Source: Hymenopus coronatus (lineage: Eukaryota > Arthropoda > Insecta > Mantodea > Hymenopodidae). Taken from it: DNA of 64,000 nucleotides. Every line of letters begins with the position of its first letter. Positions within the stretch are counted from its first letter, which is position 1. The notes below the pieces were generated by a model. That model was not told the origin of the DNA and did not search any database. It saw only the letters and a list, made by a program, of their open reading frames with translations. The position numbers and the translations under genes were made by a program. Below, one piece after another: positions 50,201-62,400 of the stretch. The stretch covers positions 149,444,129 to 149,508,128 of the forward strand of contig CM060890.1 of NCBI GenBank assembly GCA_030762935.1. The letters are read 5' to 3'.

Positions 50201-53200
50201 GTCTGAGGCAGTTACTCTAACCACTTAGCTACCACGGCCACGAGCCAAGACAATTTTAAAACCCCAACTGACTCGCATGTTTCCCAGGAAACGACAGATC
50301 TCGCAGCCTCCGGCAGTTACTCTAACCACTTAGCTACCAAGGCAACATGCCAAGACAGTATTAAAACCCCAACTGAGTCGCATGATTCCTCGGAAATCAC
50401 AGATCTCCTAGTCTCAGGCAGTTACTCTAACCACTTAGCTACCACGGCAACATGCCAAGACAGTATTAAAACCCCAACTGCCTCGCATATTTCCTAGGAA
50501 ACCACAGATCTCCTAGTCTCAGGCAGGTACTCTAACCACTTAGCTACCACGGCAAAATGCCAAGGCAGTGTAAAAACCCCAACTGACTCGCATGTTTCCT
50601 AGGAAACCACTGATCTCCTAGCCTCAGGCAGTTACTCTAACCACTTCACTACCAAGGCAACATGCCAAGTCAGTATTAACACCCCAACTGACTCGCATGT
50701 TTCCTAGGAAACCACAGATCTCCCAGCCTCAGGCAGTTACTCTAACCACTTAGCTACCACGGCAACATGCCATGGCAGTTTTAAAACCCCAACTGACTCG
50801 CATGTTTCCTAGGAAACCACAGATCTTTCAGCCTCAGGCAGTTACTCTAACCACTTAGCTACCACGGCAACTGGCCAAGACAGTATGAAAACCCCAGCTG
50901 ACTCGCATGTTTTCTATGAAACCACAGATCTCCTAGCCTCAGGTAGTTACTCTAACCACTTAGCTATCATGGCAACATGCCAAGACAGTATTAAAACCCC
51001 AACTGACTCGCAAGTTTCCTAGGATACCACAGATCTCCCAGTCTGAGGCAGTTACTCTAACCACTTAGCTACCACGGCCACGAGCCAAGACAATTTTAAA
51101 ACCCCAACTGACTCTCATGTTTCCCAGGAAACAACAGATCTCCCAGCCTCAGGCAGTTACTCTAACCACTTAGCTACAAAGGCAACATGCCAAGACAGTA
51201 TTATAACCCCAACTGAGTCGCATGATTCCTCGGAAACCACAGATCTCCTAGTCTCAGGCAGTTACTCTAACCACTTAGCTACCACGGCAACATGCTAAGA
51301 CAGTATTAAAACCCCAGCTGACTCGCATGTTTCCTAGGAAACCACAGATTTCCCCGTTTGAGGCAGTTACTCTAACCACTTAGCTACCACGGCAACATGC
51401 CAAGACAGTATTAAAACCCCAACTGGGTAGCATGAATCCTCGGAAATCACAGATCTCCTAGTCTCAGGTAGTTTCTCTAACCTCTTAGCTACCACGGCAA
51501 CAGGCCAAGACAGTATTAAAACCCCAACTGACTCGCATATTTCCTAGGAAACCACAGATCTCCCAGCCTCAGGCAGTTACTCTAACCACTTAGCTACCAC
51601 GTCAACATGCCAAGACAGTATTAAAACCCCAACTGCCTTGAATGTTTACTAGGAAACCACAGATCTCCCAGTCTCTGGCTGTTACTCTAACAATTTAACT
51701 ACCATGGCAACATGCCAAGACAGTATTAAAACCCCAACTGACTCGCATGTTTTCTAGGAAACCAAAGTTCTCCCAGTCTCTGGCTGTTACTCTAACAATT
51801 TAATTACCATGGCAACATGCCAAGACAGTATTATAACCCCAAATGTCTCGCATGATTCCTAGGAAACCACAGATCTCCTAGTCTAAGGTAGTTAACTCTA
51901 ACCACTTAGCTACCACGGAAACATGCCAAGACAGTATTAAAAGCCCAACTGACTCGCATGTTTACTAGGAAACCACAGATCTCCCAGTCTCTGGCTGTTA
52001 CTATAACAATTTAACTACCATGGCAGCATGCCAAGACAGTATTAAAACCCCAACTGACTCGCATGTTTCCTAGGAAACGACAGATCTCCCAGCCTTAGGC
52101 AATTACTCTAACCACTTAGCTACCACGGCAAATGCAAAGACATAATTAAAACACCAACTGACTCGAATGTTTCCTAGGAAACAACAGATCTCCCAGCCTT
52201 AGGCAGGTACTCTAACCACTTAGCTACCACGGCAACATGCCAAGAGAGTATTAAAATCCCAACTGACTCGCATGTTTCCTAGGAAACCACAGATCTCCTA
52301 TTTTCAAGAAGTTACTCTAACCACTTAGCTACCAAGGCAACATGCCAAGACAGTATTAAAATCCCAACTGACTCGCATGTTTCCTAGGAAACCGCAGATC
52401 TCCCAGCCTCAGGCAGTTACTCTAACCGCTTAGCTACCACGGCAACATACCAAGACAGTATTAAAACCCCAACTGACTCGCAAGTTTCCTAGGAAACCAC
52501 AGATCTACTAGCCTCAGGCAGTTACTCTAACCACTTAGCTACCACGGCAACATGCCAAGACAGTATTAAAACCCCAACTGACTCGCATGTTTCCTAGGAA
52601 ACCACAGATCTCCCAGCCTTAGGCAGTTACTCTAACCACTTAGCTACCACGGCAACATGCCAAGACAGTATTAAACCCCAACTGACTCGCATGTTTTCTG
52701 GGAAACCACAGATCTCTTGCCTCAGGCAGTTATTCTAACCACTTAGCTACCACGGCAACATGCCAAGACATAATTAAAACCCCAACTGACTCGCATGTTT
52801 CCTAGGAAACCACAGATCTCCCAGCCTCAGGCACTTACTCTAACAAGTTAGCTACCACGTCAACATGCCAAGACAGTATTACAACCCCAACTAACTCGCA
52901 TGTTTCCTAGGATACCACAGATCCCCTAGTCTCAGGCAGTTACTCTAACCACTTAGCTACCACGGCAACATGCCAAGACAGTATTAAAACCCCAACTGCC
53001 TCGCATATTTCCTAGGAAACCACAGATCTCCTAGTCTCAGGCAGGTACTCTAACCACTTAGCTACCACGGCAACATGCCAAGACAGTATTAAAACCCCAA
53101 CTGACTCGCATGTTTCCTAGGAAACCACAGATCTCCCAGCCTCAAGCATTTACTCTAAACACTTAGCTACCACGGCAACATGCCAAGACAGTATTAAAAC

Positions 53201-56200
53201 CCCAACTGCCTCGCATATTTCCTAGGAAACCACAGATCTCCTAGTCTCAGGCAGGTACTCTAACCACTTAGCTACCACGGCAAAATGCCAAGGCAGTATT
53301 AAAACCCCAACTGACTCGCATGTTTCCTAGGAAACCACTGATCTCCTAGCCTCAGGCAGTTACTCTAACCACTTAGCTACCAAGGCAACATGCCAAGTCA
53401 GTATTAACACCCCAAATGACTCGCATGTTTCGTAGGTAACCACAGATCTCCCAGACTCAGGCAGTTACTCTAACCACTTAGCTACCACGGCAACATGCCA
53501 AGGCAGTTTTAAAACCCCAACTGACTCGCATGTTTCCTAGGAAACCACAGATCTTTTTGCCTCAGGCAGTTACTATAACCACTTAGCTACCACGGCAACA
53601 TGCCAAGACAGTATGAAAACCCCAGCTGACTCGCATGTTTCCTAGGAAACCACAGATCTCCTAGACTCAGGTGGTTACTCTAACCACTTAGCTACCATGG
53701 CAACATGCCAAGACAGTATTAAAACCCCAACTGCCTCGCAAGTTTCCTAGGATACCACAGATCTCCCAGTCTGAGGCAGTTACTCTAACCACTTAGCTAC
53801 CACGGCCACGAGCCAAGACAATTTTAAAACCCCAACTGACTCGCATGTTTCCCAGGAAACGACTGATCTCGCAGCCTCAGGCAGTTACTCTAACCACTTA
53901 GCTACCAAGGCAACATGCCAAGACAGTATTAAAACCCCAACTGAGTCGCATGATTCCTCGGAAATCACAGATCTCCTAGTCTCAGGCAGTTACTCTAACC
54001 ACTTAGCTACCACGGCAACATGCCAAGACAGTATTAAAACCCCAGCTGACTCGCATGTTTCCTAGGAAACCACAGATTTCCCCGTCTGAGGAAGTTACTC
54101 TAACCACTTAGCTACCACGGCAACATGCCAAGGCAGTATTAAAACCCCAATTGGGTAGCATGAATCCTCGGAAATCACAGATCTCCTAGTCTCAGGTAGT
54201 TTCTCTAACCACTTAGCTACCACGGCAACAGGCCAAGACAGTATTCAAACCCCAACTGACTCGCATGTTTCCTAGGAAACCACAGATCTCCCAGCCTCAG
54301 GCAGTTACTCTAACCACTTAGCTACCACGTCAACATGCCAAAAGAGTATTAAAACCCCAACTGCCTTGAATGTTTACTAGGAAACCACAGATCTCCCAGT
54401 CTCTGGCTGTTACTCTAACAATTTAACTACCATGGCAACATGCCAAGACAGTATTAAAACCCCAACTGACTCGCATGTTTCCTAGGAAACCAAAAATCTC
54501 CCAGTCTCTGGCTGTTACTCTAACAATTTAACTACCATGGCAACATGCCAAGACAGTATTAAAACCCCAAATGTCTCGCATGGTTCCTAGGAAACTACAG
54601 ATCTCCTAGTCTAAGGTAGCTAACTCTAACCACTTAGCTACCACGGAAACATGCCAAGACAGTATTAAAAGCCCAACTGACTCGCATGTTTACTAGGAAA
54701 CCACAGATCTCCCAGTCTCTGGCTGTTACTCTAACAATTTAGCTACCATGGCAGCATGCCAAGACAGTATTAAAACCCCAACTGACTCGCATGTTTCCTA
54801 GGAAACGACAGATCTCCCAGCCTTAGGCAATTACTCTAACCACTTAGCTACCACGGCAAATGCAAAGACATAATTAAAACACCAACTGACTCGAATGTTT
54901 CCTAGGAAACAACAGATCTCCCAGCCTTAGGCAGGTACTCTAACCACTTAGCTACCACGGCAACATGCCAAGAGAGTATTAAAATCCCAACTGACTCGCA
55001 TGTTTCCTAGGAAACCACAGATCTCCTATTTTCAAGAAGTTACTCTAACCACTTAGCTACCAAGGCAACATGCCAAGACAGTATTAAAATCCCAACTGAC
55101 TCGCATGTTTCCTAGGAAACCGCAGATCTCCCAGCCTCAGGCAGTTACTCTAACCGCTTAGCTACCACGGCAACATACCAAGACAGTATTAAAACCCCAA
55201 CTGACTCGCAAGTTTCCTAGGAAACCACAGATCTACTAGCCTCAGGCAGTTACTCTAACCACTTAGCTACCACGGCAACATGCCAAGACAGTATTAAAAC
55301 CCCAACTGACTCGCATGTTTCCTAGGAAACCACAGATCTCCCAGCCTCAAGCATTTACTCTAACCACTTAGCTACCACGGCAACATGCCAAGACAGTATT
55401 AAAACCCCAACTGCCTCGCATATTTCCTAGGAAACCACAGATCTCCTAGACTCAGGCAGGTACTCTAACCACTTAGCTACCACGGCAAAATGCCAAGGCA
55501 GTGTAAAAACCCCAACTGACTCGCATGTTTCCTAGGAAACCACTGATCTCCTAGCCTCAGGCAGTTACTCTAACCACTTCACTACCAAGGCAACATGCCA
55601 AGTCAGTATTATCACCCCAACTGACTCGCATGTTTCCTAGGAAACCACAGACCTCCTAGCCTCAGGCAGCTACTCTAACCACTTAGCTACCACGGCAACA
55701 TGCCAAGGCAGTTTTAAAACCCCAACTGACTCGCATGTTTCCTAGGAAACCACAGATCTTTCAGCCTCAGGCAGTTACTCTAACCACTTAGCTACCATGG
55801 CAACATGCCAAGACAGTATTAAAACCCCAACTGACTCGCAATTTTCCTAGGATACCACAGATCTCCCAGTCTGAGGCAGGTACTCTAACCACTTAGCTAC
55901 CACGGCCACGTGCCAAGACAATTTTAAAACCCCAACTCACTCGCATGTTTCCTAGAAAACCACAGATCTCCCAGCCTGTGGCAGTTACTCTAACCACTTA
56001 GCTACCACGGCAACATGCCATGGCAGTTTTAAAACCCCAACTGACTCGCATGTTTCCTAGGAAACCACAGATCTTTCAGCCTCAGGCAGTTACTCTAACC
56101 ACTTAGCTACCACGGCAACAGGCCAAGACAGTATGAAAACCCCAGCTGACTCGCATGTTTTCTAGGAAACCACAGATCTCCTAGCCTCAGGTAGTTACTC

Positions 56201-59200
56201 TAACCACTTAGCTACCATGGCAACATGCCAAGACAGTATTAAAACCCCAACTGACTCGCAAGTTTCCTAGGATACCACAGATCTCCCAGTCTGAGGCAGT
56301 TACTCTAACCACTTAGCTACCACGGCCACGAGCCAAGACAATTTTAAAACCCCAACTGACTCTCATGTTTCCCAGGAAACAACAGATCTCCCAGCCTCAG
56401 GCAGTTACTCTAACCACTTAGCTACAAAGGCAACATGCCAAGACAGTATTATAACCCCAACTGAGTCGCATGATTCCTCGGAAACCACAGATCTCCTAGT
56501 CTCAGGCAGTTACTCTAACCACTTAGCTACCACGGCAACATGCTAAGACAGTATTAAAACCCCAGCTGACTCGCATGTTTCCTAGGAAACCACAGATTTC
56601 CCCGTTTGAGGCAGTTACTCTAACCACTTAGCTACCACGGCAACATGCCAAGACAGTATTAAAACCCCAACTGGGTAGCATGAATCCTCGGAAATCACAG
56701 ATCTCCTAGTCTCAGGTAGTTTCTCTAACCTCTTAGCTACCACGGCAACAGGCCAAGACAGTATTAAAACCCCAACTGACTCGCATATTTCCTAGGAAAC
56801 CACAGATCTCCCAGCCTCAGGCAGTTACTCTAACCACTTAGCTACCACGTCAACATGCCAAGACAGTATTAAAACCCCAACTGCCTTGAATGTTTACTAG
56901 GAAACCACAGATCTCCCAGTCTCTGGCTGTTACTCTAACAATTTAACTACCATGGCAACATGCCAAGACAGTATTAAAACCCCAACTGACTCGCATGTTT
57001 TCTAGGAAACCAAAGTTCTCCCAGTCTCTGGCTGTTACTCTAACAATTTAATTACCATGGCAACATGCCAAGACAGTATTATAACCCCAAATGTCTCGCA
57101 TGATTCCTAGGAAACCACAGATCTCCTAGTCTAAGGTAGTTAACTCTAACCACTTAGCTACCACGGAAACATGCCAAGACAGTATTAAAAGCCCAACTGA
57201 CTCGCATGTTTACTAGGAAACCACAGATCTCCCAGTCTCTGGCTGTTACTATAACAATTTAACTACCATGGCAGCATGCCAAGACAGTATTAAAACCCCA
57301 ACTGACTCGCATGTTTCCTAGGAAACGACAGATCTCCCAGCCTTAGGCAATTACTCTAACCACTTAGCTACCACGGCAAATGCAAAGACATAATTAAAAC
57401 ACCAACTGACTCGAATGTTTCCTAGGAAACAACAGATCTCCCAGCCTTAGGCAGGTACTCTAACCACTTAGCTACCACGGCAACATGCCAAGAGAGTATT
57501 AAAATCCCAACTGACTCGCATGTTTCCTAGGAAACCACAGATGTCCTATTTTCAAGAAGTTACTCTAACCACTTAGCTACCAAGGCAACATGCCAAGACA
57601 GTATTAAAATCCCAACTGACTCGCATGTTTCCTAGGAAACCGCAGATCTCCCAGCCTCAGGCAGTTACTCTAACCGCTTAGCTACCACGGCAACATACCA
57701 AGACAGTATTAAAACCCCAACTGACTCGCAAGTTTCCTAGGAAACCACAGATCTACTAGCCTCAGGCAGTTACTCTAACCACTTAGCTACCACGGCAACA
57801 TGCCAAGACAGTATTAAAACCCCAACTGACTCGCATGTTTCCTAGGAAACCACAGATCTCCCAGCCTCAAGCATTTACTCTAACCACTTAGCTACCACGG
57901 CAACATGCCAAGACAGTATTAAAACCCCAACTGCCTCGCATATTTCCTAGGAAACCACAGATCTCCTAGTCTCAGGCAGGTACTCTAACCACTTAGCTAC
58001 CACGGCAAAATGCCAAGGCAGTGTAAAAACCCCAACTGACTCGCATGTTTCCTAGGAAACCACTGATCTCCTAGCCTCAGGCAGTTACTCTAACCACTTC
58101 ACTACCAAGGCAACATGCCAAGTCAGTATTAACACCCCAACTGACTCGCATGTTTCCTAGGAAACCACAGATCTCCCAGCCTCAGGCAGTTACTCTAACC
58201 ACTTAGCTACCACGGCAACATGCCATGGCAGTTTTAAAACCCCAACTGACTCGCATGTTTCCTAGGAAACCACAGATCTTTCAGCCTCAGGCAGTTACTC
58301 TAACCACTTAGCTACCACGGCAACAGGCCAAGACAGTATGAAAACCCCAGCTGACTCGCATGTTTTCTAGGAAACCACAGATCTCCTAGCCTCAGGTAGT
58401 TACTCTAACCACTTAGCTACCATGGCAACATGCCAAGACAGTATTAAAACCCCAACTGACTCGCAAGTTTCCTAGGATACCACAGATCTCCCAGTCTGAG
58501 GCAGTTACTCTAACCACTTAGCTACCACGGCCACGAGCCAAGACAATTTTAAAACCCCAACTGACTCTCATGTTTCCCAGGAAACAACAGATCTCCCAGC
58601 CTCAGGCAGTTACTCTAACCACTTAGCTACAAAGGCAACATGCCAAGACAGTATTATAACCCCAACTGAGTCGCATGATTCCTCGGAAACCACAGATCTC
58701 CTAGTCTCAGGCAGTTACTCTAACCACTTAGCTACCACGGCAACATGCTAAGACAGTATTAAAACCCCAGCTGACTCGCATGTTTCCTAGGAAACCACAG
58801 ATTTCCCCGTTTGAGGCAGTTACTCTAACCACTTAGCTACCACGGCAACATGCCAAGACAGTATTAAAACCCCAACTGGGTAGCATGAATCCTCGGAAAT
58901 CACAGATCTCCTAGTCTCAGGTAGTTTCTCTAACCTCTTAGCTACCACGGCAACAGGCCAAGACAGTATTAAAACCCCAACTGACTCGCATATTTCCTAG
59001 GAAACCACAGATCTCCCAGCCTCAGGCAGTTACTCTAACCACTTAGCTACCACGTCAACATGCCAAGACAGTATTAAAACCCCAACTGCCTTGAATGTTT
59101 ACTAGGAAACCACAGATCTCCCAGTCTCTGGCTGTTACTCTAACAATTTAACTACCATGGCAACATGCCAAGACAGTATTAAAACCCCAACTGACTCGCA

Positions 59201-59499
59201 TGTTTTCTAGGAAACCAAAGTTCTCCCAGTCTCTGGCTGTTACTCTAACAATTTAATTACCATGGCAACATGCCAAGACAGTATTATAACCCCAAATGTC
59301 TCGCATGATTCCTAGGAAACCACAGATCTCCTAGTCTAAGGTAGTTAACTCTAACCACTTAGCTACCACGGAAACATGCCAAGACAGTATTAAAAGCCCA
59401 ACTGACTCGCATGTTTACTAGGAAACCACAGATCTCCCAGTCTCTGGCTGTTACTATAACAATTTAACTACCATGGCAGCATGCCAAGACAGTATTAAA

Positions 59500-62400
59500 A
59501 CCCCAACTGACTCGCATGTTTCCTAGGAAACGACAGATCTCCCAGGCTTAGGCAGTTACTCTAACCACTTAGCTACCACGGCAACATGCAAAGACATAAC
59601 TAAAACACCAACTGACTCGAATGTTTCCTAGGAAACAACAGATCTCCCAGCCTCAGGCAGGTACTCTAACCACTTAGCTACCACGGCAACATGCCAAGAG
59701 AGTATTAAAATCCCAACTGATTCGCATGTTTCCTAGGAAACCACAGATCTCCTAGCCTCAGGCAGTTACTCTAACCACTTAGCTACCAAGGCAATATGCC
59801 AAGACAGTATTAAAATCCCAACTGACTCGCATGTTTCCTAGGAAACCACAGATCTCCCAGTCTGAGGCAGTTACTCTAACCACTTAGCTACCACGGCCAC
59901 GAGCCAAGACAATTTTAAAACCCCAACTGTCTCGCATGTTTCCCAGGAAACAACAGATCTCCCAGCCTCAGGCAGTTACTCTAACCACTTAGCTACAAAG
60001 GCAACATGCCAAGACAGTATTATAACCCCAACTGAGTCGCATGATTCCTCGGAAACCACAGATCTCCTAGTCTCAGGCAGTTACTCTAACAACTTAGCTA
60101 CCACGGCAACATGCTAAGACAGTATTAAAACCCCAGCTGACTCGCATGTTTCCTAGGAAACCACAGATTTCCCCGTTTGAGGCAGTTACTCTAACCACTT
60201 AGCTACCACGGCAACATGCCAAGACAGTATTAAAACCCCAGCTGACTCGCATGTTTCCTAGGAAACCACAGATCTCCTAGTCTCAGGTAGTTTCTCTAAC
60301 CTCTTAGCTACCACGGCAACAGGCCAAGACAGTATTAAAACCCCAACTGACTCGCATATTTCCTAGGAAACCACAGATCTCCCAGCCTCAGGCAGTTACT
60401 CTAACCACTTAGCTACCACGGCAACATGCCAAGACAGTATTAAACCCCAACTGACTCGCATGTTTTCTGGGAAACCACAGATCTCTTGCCTCAGGCAGTT
60501 ATTCTAACCACTTAGCTACCACGGCAACATGCCAAGACATAATTAAAACCCCAACTGACTCGCATGTTTCCTAGGAAACCACAGATCTCCCAGCCTCAGG
60601 CACTTACTCTAACAAGTTAGCTACCACGTCAACATGCCAAGACAGTATTACAACCCCAACTAACTCGTATGTTTCCTAGGATACCACAGATCCCCTAGTC
60701 TCAGGCAGTTACTCTAACCACTTAGCTACCACGGCAACATGCCAAGACAGTATTAAAACCCCAACTGCCTCGCATATTTCCTAGGAAACCACAGATCTCC
60801 TAGTCTCAGGCAGGTACTCTAACCACTTAGCTACCACGGCAACATGCCAAGACAGTATTAAAACCCCAACTGACTCGCATGTTTCCTAGGAAACCACAGA
60901 TCTCCCAGCCTCAAGCATTTACTCTAAACACTTAGCTACCACGGCAACATGCCAAGACAGTATTAAAACCCCAACTGCCTCGCATATTTCCTAGGAAACC
61001 ACAGATCTCCTAGTCTCAGGCAGGTACTCTAACCACTTAGCTACCACGGCAAAATGCCAAGGCAGTATTAAAACCCCAACTGACTCGCATGTTTCCTAGG
61101 AAACCACTGATCTCCTAGCCTCATTCAGTTACTCTAACCACTTAGCTACCAAGGCAACATGCCAAGTCAGTATTAACACCCCAAATGACTCGCATGTTTC
61201 GTAGGTAACCACAGATCTCCCAGACTCAGGCAGTTACTCTAACCACTTAGCTACCACGGCAACATGCCAAGGCAGTTTTAAAACCCCAACTGACTCGCAT
61301 GTTTCCTAGGAAACCACAGATCTTTCAGCCTCAGGCAGTTACTATAACCACTTAGCTACCACGGCAACATGCCAAGACAGTATGAAAACCCCAGCTGACT
61401 CGCATGTTTCCTAGGAAACCACAGATCTCCTAGACTCAGGTAGTTACTCTAACCACTTAGCTACCATGGCAACATGCCAAGACAGTATTAAAACCCCAAC
61501 TGCCTCGCAAGTTTCCTAGGATACCACAGATCTCCCAGTCTGAGGCAGTTACTCTAACCACTTAGCTACCACGGCCACGAGCCAAGACAATTTTAAAACC
61601 CCAACTGACTCGCATGTTTCCCAGGAAACGACAGATCTCCCAGCCTCAGGCAGTTACTCTAACCACTTAGCTACCAAGGCAACATGCCAAGACAGTATTA
61701 AAACCCCAACTGAGTCGCATGATTCCTCGGAAATCACAGATCTCCTAGTCTCAGGCAGTTACTCTAACCACTTAGCTACCACGGCAACATGCCAAGACAG
61801 TATTAAAACCCCAGCTGACTCGCATGTTTCCTAGGAAACCACAGATTTCCCCGTCTGAGGAAGTTACTCTAACCACTTAGCTACCACGGCAACATGCCAA
61901 GGCAGTATTAAAACCCCAATTGGGTAGCATGAATCCTCGGAAATCACAGATCTCCTAGTCTCAGGTAGTTTCTCTAACCACTTAGCTACCACGGCAACAG
62001 GCCAAGACAGTATTAAAACCCCAACTGACTCGCATGTTTCCTAGGAAACCACAGATCTCCCAGCCTCAGGCAGTTAATCTAACCACTTAGCTACCACGTC
62101 AACATGCCAAGAGAGTATTAAAACCCCAACTGCCTTGAATGTTTACTAGGAAACCACAGATCTCCCAGTCTCTGGCTGTTACTCTAACAATTTAACTACC
62201 ATGGCAACATGCCAAGACAGTATTAAAACCCCAACTGACTCGCATGTTTCCTAGGAAACCAAAAATCTCCCAGTCTCTGGCTGTTACTCTAACAATTTAA
62301 CTACCATGGCAACATGCCAAGACAGTATTAAAACCCCAACTGACTCGCATGTTTCCTAGGAAACCAAAAATCTCCCAGTCTCTGGCTGTTACTCTAACAA